This document shows, piece by piece, positions 1 through 6,782 of a DNA stretch of 57,387 nucleotides. The stretch spans positions 1-57,387 of the forward strand of contig JAGWIJ010000005.1 of assembly GCA_028873535.1 (NCBI GenBank). The letters are read 5' to 3'. This stretch comes from Pseudomonadota bacterium. Its GTDB lineage: Bacteria; Pseudomonadota; Gammaproteobacteria; Burkholderiales; Ferrovaceae. Both the position numbers and the translations under genes were made by a program. How positions within the stretch are numbered: position 1 is the first letter of the stretch; each line of letters begins with the position of its first letter. The notes under the pieces were generated by a model, which saw only the letters and a program-made list of their open reading frames with translations, ran no database searches and was not told the DNA's origin.

Positions 1-464
1 GATAGTTGCGGGAATTGCCGGCGCGCCGCAGCAGCCTGAACAGGCTGGCCGCCACCAGCGGCAGGAACAGGGTGTCGAGGATCGCAGCCAGGGGAGCCGG
101 GCCGCTGACCAGCGTGATGCGCGCGGCGGTCCACAGCAGCGCGAACGCGGCCAGTGCAGCGCCGGTCGGCGTCGGCAAGCCGGTCCAGTTGCGCACCGCC
201 GTGAACAGGAAGCCGGTGATCGCGGCGGTCGCGAAACCGAACACCATTTCGTGGGCATGCCACAGCGCCGCCGGCAGGTAGCCCGATCCGGGCCAGGCGC
301 CCATGAACTGGCCCAGCCAGTACAGGATGGAGACCGCTGCGAAGGCGGCGCACAGCAGATAGAAAGGGCGGAAGCCCAGCTGCAGCACGGCACAGGCCGG
401 TGCGGCAGGCACGGCGCTGCCGCCGTGGATGTCCGCGTGCCGCGCAGGTTCTGGAGACTTCATG
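1..464 (-). CDS. nnrS: NnrS family membrane protein (N-terminal part, runs off left edge)
   Basis: N-terminal 154 residues of a polytopic membrane protein; the rest lies beyond the left edge. The start ATG is at 464-462. Family signatures are visible: FRPFYLL at residues 31-37 and ALWHAHEM at 66-73, then a FTAVRNWTG loop, with hydrophobic spans between short loops. NnrS proteins are heme- and copper-binding membrane proteins tied to nitric oxide tolerance in denitrifiers. The gene diverges from nsrR, and the shared intergenic region holds an FNR/Dnr-type box and two NsrR-like sites, which fits control by low oxygen and NO. The family call is firm; full length and C-terminus cannot be judged. 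Confidence 0.88.
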
Positions 465-478
465 GGGGCGCGCCTTTA

Positions 479-501
479 AAGGTGGAAACGTAATGCATGT
501 T
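479..501 (-). promoter_or_regulatory. candidate NsrR operator upstream of nnrS
   Basis: A 23-base site matching the 11-1-11 layout of the NsrR consensus. One half (TAATGCATGTT, plus strand) agrees at 9 of 11 positions with AAATGCATCTT; the other half is weaker (6 of 11). It lies between the nnrS start codon and the FNR-type box, about where a transcript activated from that box would begin. This is inference from a consensus match only. Confidence 0.4.
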
Positions 502-546
502 ATTGCGCTGCGGCGCGAAGGGCAAGCGATCCACGTCATCGCACCC

Positions 547-560
547 TTGATCCAGATCAA
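547..560. promoter_or_regulatory. FNR/Dnr-type box between nnrS and nsrR
   Basis: TTGATCCAGATCAA is a perfect TTGAT-N4-ATCAA palindrome, the consensus of FNR, Anr and Dnr activators. It sits in the divergent nnrS/nsrR intergenic region and could serve either gene. A centre at -41.5 would put starts near 512 (minus) or 595 (plus), and the flanking NsrR-like sites overlap or adjoin those points. Confidence 0.75.
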
Positions 561-587
561 GCAATCGACTTGTGGTGGCGGCCTTTG

Positions 588-610
588 AAGATATATAAAT
601 AATGCAATTT
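588..610 (+). promoter_or_regulatory. candidate NsrR operator upstream of nsrR
   Basis: A 23-base site with the 11-1-11 NsrR layout. The left half starts AAGAT as in the consensus (7 of 11); the right half TAATGCAATTT matches 8 of 11. It overlaps the start site expected from the FNR-type box upstream, so it could mediate autoregulation. Consensus match only. Confidence 0.4.
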
Positions 611-635
611 ATTGGTGCACAGGGATGAGGAGTCC

Positions 636-1085
636 ATGCGACTGACCAGCTTTACCGACTACAGCCTGCGCGTCCTGATCTACCTCGCCACACAACCTGG
701 GCGGCGCGCCACGATCGCCGAAGTGACCGAGGCCTTCGCGGTGTCGGAAAACCACCTCACCAAGGTCGTCCATTTCCTCGGCAAGGAGGGCTGGCTTGCC
801 ACCGTGCGCGGCAAGGGCGGTGGCATGGGCTTGGCGCTGCCGGCCCCCGAGATCGTGGTCGGGCACGTGGTGCGTGCCACCGAAGGCGCCTCGCTGCCGG
901 CCGAATGCTTCGGCGATGAGCCCGACAACTGCTGCATTGCGCGCATCTGCCGGCTGCGCAGCGTGCTCGATGAGGCCACCACGGCCTTCTACGCGGTGCT
1001 CGACCGCTACACGCTGGCCGACCTGGTCCATAACCGGCAGGCGCTGGCGCGGCGGCTGGGCATTCCGATTGTCGTGAAAGCCTGA
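636..1085 (+). CDS. nsrR: Rrf2-family NO-sensing repressor NsrR
   Basis: 149-residue Rrf2-family winged-helix regulator. The N-terminus MRLTSFTDYSLRVLIYLA and the segment VSENHLTKVVHFL match the NsrR DNA-binding domain, and VRGKGGGMGLA forms the wing. Three cysteine positions typical of the NsrR Fe-S cluster are present: C91, C99/C100 and C105. NsrR represses nitric-oxide detoxification and nitrite-reduction genes until NO attacks its cluster. The ATG at 636 is preceded by GAGGAG at 627-632 and gives the family's usual N-terminus; a TTG at 612 would add eight unsupported residues. It heads a row of genes leading to nirK, so it probably controls its own neighbourhood. NsrR and not IscR is chosen from the N-terminus, cysteine spacing and context. 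Confidence 0.9.
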   Translation: MRLTSFTDYSLRVLIYLATQPGRRATIAEVTEAFAVSENHLTKVVHFLGKEGWLATVRGKGGGMGLALPAPEIVVGHVVRATEGASLPAECFGDEPDNCCIARICRLRSVLDEATTAFYAVLDRYTLADLVHNRQALARRLGIPIVVKA

Positions 1086-1099
1086 GCCTGGGAGCACAC

Positions 1100-1456
1100 A
1101 TGGACAGTCTTGTGAAGCTGGACCGCGCAGCGGCAGGTTTTCCCTTCGAGGGTGAGGCGGCGCTGCTGGCGCCGGTCCAGCGGGCACTCAAGCAGGTCGT
1201 CGATCCCGAAGTCTCGCTGTCGATCGTGGACATGGGGCTGGTATATGCCGTGAGTGCCAGCGCGCAGTCGGTGGCGGTGCGCATGACCATGACCTCGGCC
1301 GCCTGCCCGGTGACCGAGGTCATCCTGGCCGACGTCCACAATGAACTCGAACTGGAACTGCCGCCGGGCTGCCAGGTGAGCGTCGAAGTGTGCTGGGAGC
1401 CGCCGTGGTCGCCGGACATGATCAGCGAACACGCGCGCCGCTGGCTGGATGGCTGA
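1100..1456 (+). CDS. MIP18/DUF59-family Fe-S assembly-type protein
   Basis: 118-residue DUF59 (MIP18, SufT/PaaD-like) protein. The core runs VQRALKQVVDPEVSLSIVDMGLVYAV (residues about 28-53, in two overlapping stretches), then MTMTSAACPVTEVI with the conserved cysteine, and VEVCWEPPWSPDMIS near the end. Family members act in iron-sulfur cluster maturation, handing clusters to target enzymes. The gene lies 14 bases after nsrR and overlaps the following membrane-protein gene by 8 bases, so the three are probably one transcript. In this setting it may mature an Fe-S or heme-linked component of NO metabolism, which is inference from position. Confidence 0.82.
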   Translation: MDSLVKLDRAAAGFPFEGEAALLAPVQRALKQVVDPEVSLSIVDMGLVYAVSASAQSVAVRMTMTSAACPVTEVILADVHNELELELPPGCQVSVEVCWEPPWSPDMISEHARRWLDG

Positions 1457-2600
1457 GCAGCGGCCGGTGCGCGCGACGCGCAGGTCCGAGCCGGGCTTCA
1501 CCGGGCGCGCCTTCCGGCGTGCCGTCCTGGTACGCGTGCCGGCGGCGCTGGTGGTGTTCGCACTGCTGCTGGCAGCGGTCCTGGGCGGCCTGCTGCGCGC
1601 CGGGGTGGCGCTGCTGCCGCTGCCGTCGACCCTGGCGCTGCGGCTGGCCGACAGCCATGGCTACCTGATGATCAGTGCCTGGCTTGGAACGGCAGTGTCG
1701 ATCGAGCGTGCCGTGGCGTTGCGCAAGCCCTGGGCATGGAGCGCGCCGGCGGCATCGATCAGCGGCGGTGTCAGCCTGCTGTGCGGCTGGCGCGCGCCGG
1801 CTGCCGTGCTGGCGGTGGCTGCGGCGCTGGCCCTGACTTTGGTCAGCGCGGTCCTGGTGCGCCGCCAGCCGGCGCTGCACACGCGGCTGCTCATGCTCGC
1901 TGCGCTGGCCTGGCTGGCCGGCAACCTGCTGTTCCTGCTGCAGGCGCCGCTGGCCGCCGTGATCCTGTGCTGGTTCAGCTTTCTGCTGGGCACGGTGGCG
2001 GCCGAGCGGCTCGAACTCACGCGCGTGATGCGCCGCCCACCCTGGGTCGAGCAGTTGCTGCTGGCGGCCCTGGCTCTGCTGCCGCTGGCGATCGTCGCGG
2101 CGCTGGTCAATCCCGACCTCGGCCACGGGGTGTTCGGCGTCGCGCTGCTGCTGCTGGCGGCCTGGCTGGCGCGCTTCGACATCGCGCGCAAGACCGTGCG
2201 CACGACCGGGCTCAGCGCCTACATGGCGTGGTGCCTGCTGCTGGGCTATGCCTGGCTGGCAGTGGCAGGAATGGCCTGGATTGCCCTGGCCTGCGGGATG
2301 GCGGCGCGAGATCCGGCCTTGCACGCGCTCGGACTCGGATTCGTGATGAGCATGGTGATGGGACATGCGCCGGTGATCGTGCCGGCCGTGAGCGGTGTTG
2401 GCGTGCGTTTCCAGCGCGGCTTTGCGGTGCCGCTGGTGCTGTTGCAGTTGTCCTTGCTGTTGCGCGTGGCGGCGCCCTGGCTGCCCGACGCCTGGCGCGG
2501 TGCAGGTGCCACTGGCAACGCGCTGGCGCTGGCCGTGTTCCTGCTCACCCTGGCGTCTTCGCTACGACGCCGCACGGTACCTGCCGCACGCGCGGGTTGA
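1449..2600 (+). CDS. NnrS-like polytopic membrane protein
   Basis: 383-residue hydrophobic protein with about ten to twelve predicted membrane spans. Conserved-looking histidine motifs are DSHGYLMISAWLGT (residues about 67-80) and LHALGLGFVMSMVMGHAP (about 290-307). Their form and placement resemble the heme/copper ligand regions of the NnrS superfamily, although the protein is not a standard NnrS. The start overlaps the DUF59 gene by 8 bases, so translation is probably coupled. An FNR-type box follows immediately downstream in front of nirK. A role in handling NO or metal cofactors during denitrification is inferred from context; it could also be a general heme-copper membrane protein of unknown function. 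Confidence 0.6.
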   Translation: MAEQRPVRATRRSEPGFTGRAFRRAVLVRVPAALVVFALLLAAVLGGLLRAGVALLPLPSTLALRLADSHGYLMISAWLGTAVSIERAVALRKPWAWSAPAASISGGVSLLCGWRAPAAVLAVAAALALTLVSAVLVRRQPALHTRLLMLAALAWLAGNLLFLLQAPLAAVILCWFSFLLGTVAAERLELTRVMRRPPWVEQLLLAALALLPLAIVAALVNPDLGHGVFGVALLLLAAWLARFDIARKTVRTTGLSAYMAWCLLLGYAWLAVAGMAWIALACGMAARDPALHALGLGFVMSMVMGHAPVIVPAVSGVGVRFQRGFAVPLVLLQLSLLLRVAAPWLPDAWRGAGATGNALALAVFLLTLASSLRRRTVPAARAG

Positions 2601-2617
2601 GACGGCACCGGCCTGAA

Positions 2618-2659
2618 TTGACCTGGATCAAGAATCCGCCCGCGCCGTCTCATCATAAT
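2618..2659 (+). promoter_or_regulatory. nirK promoter: FNR/Dnr box plus -10
   Basis: TTGACCTGGATCAA (2618-2631) is an FNR/Dnr-type box centred at 2624.5. A good -10, CATAAT, lies at 2654-2659 and predicts a start near 2666, which places the box at -41.5, the class II activator position. The predicted start also argues against the upstream GTG (2662) as the nirK start codon. The spacing is direct observation; the activator identity is inferred. Confidence 0.75.
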
Positions 2660-2681
2660 AGGTGCATCGTAAATCCACCTT
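2659..2681 (-). promoter_or_regulatory. candidate NsrR operator at the nirK start site
   Basis: Read on the minus strand, this 23-base site begins AAGGTGGATTT and continues with a second half containing GATGCA. The halves agree with the NsrR 11-1-11 consensus at 9 of 11 and 7 of 11 positions. It spans the predicted nirK transcription start, where a repressor would block initiation. The best scoring of three such sites by eye. Confidence 0.45.
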
Positions 2682-2694
2682 AATGGGGGCAGAC

Positions 2695-4188
2695 ATGGGC
2701 TACGTGCGCAATGCTTTGGCAACGTGGGTTCTGAGCTTCGCGGCCGCACTCGTCGCAGTGCCGGCGCTCGGCGCCGAAGCCGGCAGTGGACTGAAATGGG
2801 CGGGCGACTTCGGTCCGCCGCAGGGCGCCCCGATCCACGCCGTGCTGACCAGTCCGCCGGAAGTGCCGCCCGCAACGAACCGCTTCTATCCGGCCAAGGT
2901 GATCGTTGACCTCGAAGTCATCGAAAAGCAGATGCAGATCTCCGAGGGCGTGTCCTACACTTTCTGGACCTTCGGTGGCACGGTGCCGGGCAGCTTCATC
3001 CGCGTGCGCCAGGGGGACACGGTCGAGTTCCATCTCAAGAACAATCCGGCCAACAAGATGCCGCACAACATCGATCTGCACGGCGTGACCGGGCCTGGCG
3101 GCGGCGCCGCATCGAGTTTCACCGCGCCTGGCCATGAATCGCAGTTCACCTTCAAGGCCCTCAACGAGGGCATCTACGTCTATCACTGCGCCACCGCACC
3201 GGTTGGCATGCATGTGGCCAACGGCATGTACGGACTGATCCTGGTCGAACCGCCGCAGGGCCTGCCCAAGGTCGATCACGAGTACTACGTGATGCAGGGC
3301 GACTTCTACACCAGCGGCAAGTACCGCGAAAAAGGTGCCCAGGCCTTCGACATGGAGAAGGCCATCGACGAGCGTCCCACCTATGTGCTGTTCAACGGTG
3401 CCGAGGGGTCACTCACCGGTGACCGTGCCATCACTGCACGCACCAACGAGACCGTGCGCCTGTTCATCGGCAACGGCGGCCCCAATCTGGTGTCGAGCTT
3501 CCACGTCATCGGTGCCATCTTCGACCGGGTGCGCAACGAAGGCGGCAGCGAGATCCAGACCAATGTCCAGACCACGCTGATCCCGGCGGGCGGAGCGGCC
3601 TCGGTCGAGTTCCGCACCAAGGTGCCGGGCAGCTACGTGATGGTCGACCACTCGATCTTCCGCGCCTTCAACAAGGGCGCGCTGGCGATCCTCAAGGTGG
3701 CCGGCGAGGAGGACAAGTCGATCTACTCGGGAAAGGAGCTCGACTCGGTCTATCTGGGTGACCGTTCGCAGCCCAACATGAATGCGGTCTCGAAGGCGAC
3801 TGCCGCTGCGGCAGGAGGCAGGCTGACCCTCAAGGACCAGGTCGACGCCGGCCGCGACCTGTTCGCGGGCACCTGCTCGGTTTGCCACCAGGGCAACGGC
3901 GAAGGTCTGTCAGGCGTGTTCCCGCCGCTGGCCAAGTCCGACTATCTGGCCGCCCAGCCCAGGCGTGCCATCGATATCGCACTGCATGGCCTGAACGGGA
4001 AGGTTACCGTCAACGGCACCGAGTACAACTCGGTGATGCCGCCGATGAACCAGCTCAACGACGACGAAATCGCCAACATCCTCACCTACGTACTCAATTC
4101 CTGGGGCAACCCGGGCGGCAGCATCCTCACCGAGGATGTGCGCAAGGTCCGTGCCGGCGGCACGACCGCAGGCGGCAGCGAGCATTGA
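2695..4188 (+). CDS. nirK: copper nitrite reductase NirK with C-terminal cytochrome c domain
   Basis: 497-residue periplasmic enzyme reducing nitrite to nitric oxide. A signal peptide ends near ALGAEA. Two cupredoxin domains carry all copper ligands: H124 and H129 (HNIDLH), H164/C165 (YHC), H173 and M178 (VGMHVANGM), H270 (SFHV) and H319 (VDHS), covering type 1 and type 2 sites. A third domain has a CSVCH heme motif (C394, C397, H398) with axial-Met candidates M448/M451 (MPPM), so the electron donor is built in. ATG 2695 is chosen because GGGGG at 2685-2689 precedes it and the promoter start lies near 2666; ATG 2683 is an alternative. nirV and a SCO gene follow closely. Confidence 0.95.
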   Translation: MGYVRNALATWVLSFAAALVAVPALGAEAGSGLKWAGDFGPPQGAPIHAVLTSPPEVPPATNRFYPAKVIVDLEVIEKQMQISEGVSYTFWTFGGTVPGSFIRVRQGDTVEFHLKNNPANKMPHNIDLHGVTGPGGGAASSFTAPGHESQFTFKALNEGIYVYHCATAPVGMHVANGMYGLILVEPPQGLPKVDHEYYVMQGDFYTSGKYREKGAQAFDMEKAIDERPTYVLFNGAEGSLTGDRAITARTNETVRLFIGNGGPNLVSSFHVIGAIFDRVRNEGGSEIQTNVQTTLIPAGGAASVEFRTKVPGSYVMVDHSIFRAFNKGALAILKVAGEEDKSIYSGKELDSVYLGDRSQPNMNAVSKATAAAAGGRLTLKDQVDAGRDLFAGTCSVCHQGNGEGLSGVFPPLAKSDYLAAQPRRAIDIALHGLNGKVTVNGTEYNSVMPPMNQLNDDEIANILTYVLNSWGNPGGSILTEDVRKVRAGGTTAGGSEH

Positions 4189-4198
4189 GGGCGACGTG

Positions 4199-4996
4199 AT
4201 GCACGCATGCCGGCGCAAGGCGCTGCCCGCCCTGCTGCTGGGGCTGCTGCTGGGCGCTGGCAGCGCGGTTGTGCAGGCGGCCGACTACGTGCCGGTACCC
4301 GCCGGCAGCCTGCGCAGCGTGCTCGTCAGTGACGCCGATCCAGGTCCCGTAGCGGTGGCGTCCTATGCGATGCGCGCAACACCGGTCACGCGTGCCGAAT
4401 ACGCGGCATTCCTGGCCGCACAGCCGCAATGGCAACGCGAGACGGCGCCACTGGTGTTCGCCAGCCCGGGCTATCTGGCCCACTGGGGTGCGGCGGCCGA
4501 CGCCGGCGCGTCGGCTTCCCTGACGGCACCGGTGACCGAGGTCAGCTGGTTCGCCGCCAAGGCCTTCTGCGCCAGCGAGGGCGGCCGCCTGCCCAGCTGG
4601 GTCGAATGGGAGTACGCGGCCGCTGCCGACGCCACGCGCGCCGATGCGCGCGACGATCCGGCCTGGCTGGCGCGCATCCTGGGCTGGTACGGCCGGCCGG
4701 CGGACGGGCCGCTGCCTGCGGTCGGTGGCGCGGCCAATTTCTACGGCGTGCATGACCTGCACGGCGTGGTCTGGGAGTGGGTGGACGACTTCAACGCGCT
4801 TCTGGTCGATGCCGACAGCCGCGCGGGCGACGATCCCGACCGACTCAAATTCTGCGGTGCCGGCGCCATCAGCTTCAAGGACCGCGCCAACTATGCCGTG
4901 CTGATGCGCATCGCGCTGCTGTCTTCGCTCAAGGCGGCCGACAGCACCTCAAGCCTGGGATTCCGCTGCGTACGTGCCGAAGGAGCCACACCATGA
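4199..4996 (+). CDS. nirV: NirV, formylglycine-generating-enzyme-like protein
   Basis: 265 residues: a signal peptide (LLLGLLLGAGSAVVQAAD) followed by a SUMF1/FGE-sulfatase domain. Typical landmarks are YVPVPAGSL near the start, ATPVTRAEYAAFL, VTEVSWFAAKAFC, GRLPSWVEWEYAAA, DLHGVVWEWVDDF and a final SLGFRCVRA. Proteins of this type next to nirK are called NirV; their exact role in nitrite reductase maturation is not settled. The start ATG lies 11 bases after the nirK stop, and an upstream in-frame ATG at 4136 inside nirK is rejected because it would lose the signal peptide. The stop overlaps the SCO start in ATGA, so nirK-nirV-SCO is one operon. Confidence 0.87.
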   Translation: MHACRRKALPALLLGLLLGAGSAVVQAADYVPVPAGSLRSVLVSDADPGPVAVASYAMRATPVTRAEYAAFLAAQPQWQRETAPLVFASPGYLAHWGAAADAGASASLTAPVTEVSWFAAKAFCASEGGRLPSWVEWEYAAAADATRADARDDPAWLARILGWYGRPADGPLPAVGGAANFYGVHDLHGVVWEWVDDFNALLVDADSRAGDDPDRLKFCGAGAISFKDRANYAVLMRIALLSSLKAADSTSSLGFRCVRAEGATP

Positions 4997-5613
4997 TGCA
5001 CCTGCCGTTGCCGACATTGCCGCGGCGATTCGCTGTCCGCGCGGCATGCCACCGTGCGCTGCTGCTGCTGTGTCTGGGCGTGGCCGGTCTTGCCGGCGCC
5101 GCCGGACCGCTGCCCTCGGACTCGATCTACCATCTGGACCTGCCCCTGCACGACCAGGACGGGCGCGCCTTCACGCTGGCGTCCGGGCAGGGCCGGCCGC
5201 AGCTGGTGTCGATGTTCTACACGTCCTGCCAGTTCGTCTGCCCACGCCTGATCGATACGGTGCGCGATGTGCAGCGCGCACTGCCGGCCGATTCCGCGAG
5301 GCAGCTCCACGTGCTGCTGGTGACGCTCGATCCCGCGCGCGATGACAGCGCGGCGCTGCGCGGCGTGGCGGCGCAGCGCCACCTCGATGCGCGCACCTGG
5401 ACCCTGGCGCGCAGCGACAGTGCCGGCACGCGTGCACTGGCAGCGCTGCTGGGCGTGCAATACCGCATATTGCCGAGTGGCGACATCAACCACTCCACGG
5501 TGCTGATCCTGCTCGACCGCCAGGGCCGCGTGGTGGCGCAGAGCACCCGGCTGGGTGTGCCGGATCCGGCCTTCGTGGCACGCGTTGCCAGCACGGTGGC
5601 GGCCGCTGACTGA
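4993..5613 (+). CDS. SCO1/SenC family copper chaperone
   Basis: 206-residue SCO/SenC protein. After a leader rich in Leu/Ala (residues about 20-38) comes a thioredoxin-like domain with the copper-binding CxxxC motif in SCQFVCP (C79, C83) and the partner histidine H167 in INHSTV. SCO proteins deliver copper to oxidase subunits or reduce cysteines of copper sites. Its ATGA overlap with nirV (start 4993) and membership in the nirK operon suggest that it loads or maintains NirK copper, which is inference. A longer in-frame extension upstream has no supporting homology. Confidence 0.88.
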   Translation: MMHLPLPTLPRRFAVRAACHRALLLLCLGVAGLAGAAGPLPSDSIYHLDLPLHDQDGRAFTLASGQGRPQLVSMFYTSCQFVCPRLIDTVRDVQRALPADSARQLHVLLVTLDPARDDSAALRGVAAQRHLDARTWTLARSDSAGTRALAALLGVQYRILPSGDINHSTVLILLDRQGRVVAQSTRLGVPDPAFVARVASTVAAAD

Positions 5614-5622
5614 AGCGGTGGG

Positions 5623-6399
5623 TCAGGGCGCCGGCAGCGCGAATCCGGTGTAGTGCGCGCAAGCGGCCAGCAGCCGATCCTGGAGGTCCGGGTCGTCGAC
5701 TGCCGGTGCTGCCGTGCGCAGCGCCTTGTGGTGGAAATAGCGCCCGCTCACCAATGCGGCAGCTTCCTCGCTGACGGCCAGCCAGACCTGGGTTTCCGCT
5801 CCGGCCTCGAGATTGTCGGGGGCGGTCGGACCGCCCATGCGCGTCGCCACCCAGCCCGGTTCGACGGCATTGGAGAGCACGTCCGGCCAGCGCCGCGCCA
5901 CGGCAGCGGACAGCAGCGCGTCGTGCAGCTTGGAATCCGAATAGGCCTGCTGTCCCTGCCAGCGGCGCTGCTCCCAGTTGAGGTCAGCCAGGGTGGCATC
6001 GCCGCTGCGGTGCAGGCCCGAGCTGAGATAGATCAGACGCCGCGGCCGCTGGATCAGCGCGGTCAGCAGGTAAGGCGCCAGGGTGTTGATGACGAACAGC
6101 TGGCACAGCCCATCCTCGTTGAGCACGCGTTTCGATTCGCGGTAGCCGATCGCGGCATTGTGGATCACGGCGTCGAACTGCCCGAGGTGGTTGACCTGAC
6201 GCGCCACGTAACGGATCAGCTCCAGGCTGCCCAGGTCACCGGCCACCGCAGTCTCGGCACCCGGCACGGCGGCCATGGCTTCGGCAGCACGGGTCTCGCT
6301 GCGCGCATGCAGCACCACGCGATGGCCTTGGGCCACCAGCCGCTGTGCGGCCATCCTGCCCAGGCCATCGGCCGATCCTGTGATGAAGATTCTGGCCAT
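5623..6399 (-). CDS. short-chain dehydrogenase/reductase
   Basis: 258-residue SDR. It begins MARIFITGSADGLGRMAA, a TGxxxGxG nucleotide-binding motif, has D54-type acidic contact GDLGSLE, then HNAAIGYRES (NNAG equivalent), LSSGLH for the catalytic serine region and YSDSKL for Tyr-xxx-Lys. The substrate is unknown; the sequence resembles retinol-dehydrogenase-like SDRs of the extended-loop type. The start at 6399 gives the canonical N-terminus; the much longer open frame upstream lies in the ilv leader region and is rejected. Convergent with the SCO gene, it seems unrelated to the denitrification genes. Confidence 0.82.
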   Translation of the reverse strand: MARIFITGSADGLGRMAAQRLVAQGHRVVLHARSETRAAEAMAAVPGAETAVAGDLGSLELIRYVARQVNHLGQFDAVIHNAAIGYRESKRVLNEDGLCQLFVINTLAPYLLTALIQRPRRLIYLSSGLHRSGDATLADLNWEQRRWQGQQAYSDSKLHDALLSAAVARRWPDVLSNAVEPGWVATRMGGPTAPDNLEAGAETQVWLAVSEEAAALVSGRYFHHKALRTAAPAVDDPDLQDRLLAACAHYTGFALPAP

Positions 6400-6482
6400 T
6401 GCTCCTGCTCCCCTGGCACCTGTCGATGCGCACAGATTGCCGCGCGCACGCGACGGCGTCCAGGAGCACTGTCCGCAGGGGC

Positions 6483-6512
6483 TTGCGCAGCGGGTGCGGC
6501 ATTGCCTATGAT
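6483..6512 (+). promoter_or_regulatory. ilvBN promoter
   Basis: TTGCGC (6483-6488) and TATGAT (6507-6512) are separated by 18 bases, a good sigma-70-type promoter. It predicts a transcript starting near 6519, just ahead of the leader peptide and attenuator, so it would drive ilvBN through a leader of about 260 bases. Confidence 0.65.
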
Positions 6513-6548
6513 TGTGGTTCGAAAGAAGCCCACCGAGCCCGATCCCCC

Positions 6549-6671
6549 ATGACCCGCAATGCCGCCATCGCCATCCAGTTTGCCCCCGGGGCAGGTGCGC
6601 GCGCGTCCATTCGGGTTGGCGTAGTCGTAGTAGGCGCAAGCGCCTACGCACCGCCGCGGACCGGAAACTAG
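6549..6671 (+). CDS. IvbL-like Val-rich leader peptide of ilvBN
   Basis: A 40-residue reading frame ending in TAG at 6669-6671. It contains Ile codons at 6567, 6573 and 6609 and a Val run at 6615, 6621, 6624, 6627 and 6630 (RVGVVVVGASAYAP), closely resembling the Val-rich end of E. coli IvbL. It is followed by mutually exclusive hairpins and a terminator, the classic arrangement in which ribosome stalling at scarce valyl-tRNA prevents termination. No strong Shine-Dalgarno is visible before ATG 6549, which is common for leader peptides. The codon run is seen directly; function is inferred from the arrangement. Confidence 0.75.
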   Translation: MTRNAAIAIQFAPGAGARASIRVGVVVVGASAYAPPRTGN

Positions 6672-6707
6672 CCAGCTTCAACGTTTTCCAGAAACCCCCG
6701 CCGGTGC
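6615..6707 (+). promoter_or_regulatory. ilv attenuator alternative hairpins
   Basis: Segment 1:2 is GTAGGCGC (6630-6637) pairing with GCGCCTAC (6640-6647), overlapping the last Val codon. The antiterminator candidate pairs GCACCG (6648-6653) with CGGTGC (6702-6707), which would open the inner part of the terminator stem. Stalling over the Val codons would free 6648-6653 for that pairing. Confidence 0.6.
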
Positions 6708-6731
6708 AGACCGAGCGGGGGTTTGTCTTTT
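6692..6731 (+). terminator. intrinsic terminator of the ilvBN attenuator
   Basis: AAACCCCCGC (6692-6701) pairs with GCGGGGGTTT (6715-6724), and an inner CGGT/ACCG pair extends the stem around a GCAG loop with a single bulged A. The run GTCTTTT follows. It lies between the leader peptide stop and ilvB, where an attenuation terminator belongs. Confidence 0.85.
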
Positions 6732-6782
6732 GGGGCCCTGGCCGGTCAAGCCGGATCTGTCGCCAGCCACCAGGAGATGTCC

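Noticed and set aside
6508-6552. Short frame MIVVRKKPTEPDPP as a second ilv leader
   Set aside because: Its start codon is inside the -10 element TATGAT, so it would not be transcribed.
6723-6782. TTG 6723 as the ilvB start
   Set aside because: It lies in the terminator stem and has no ribosome site; AGGAG at 6772-6776 points to GTG 6783 or ATG 6777.
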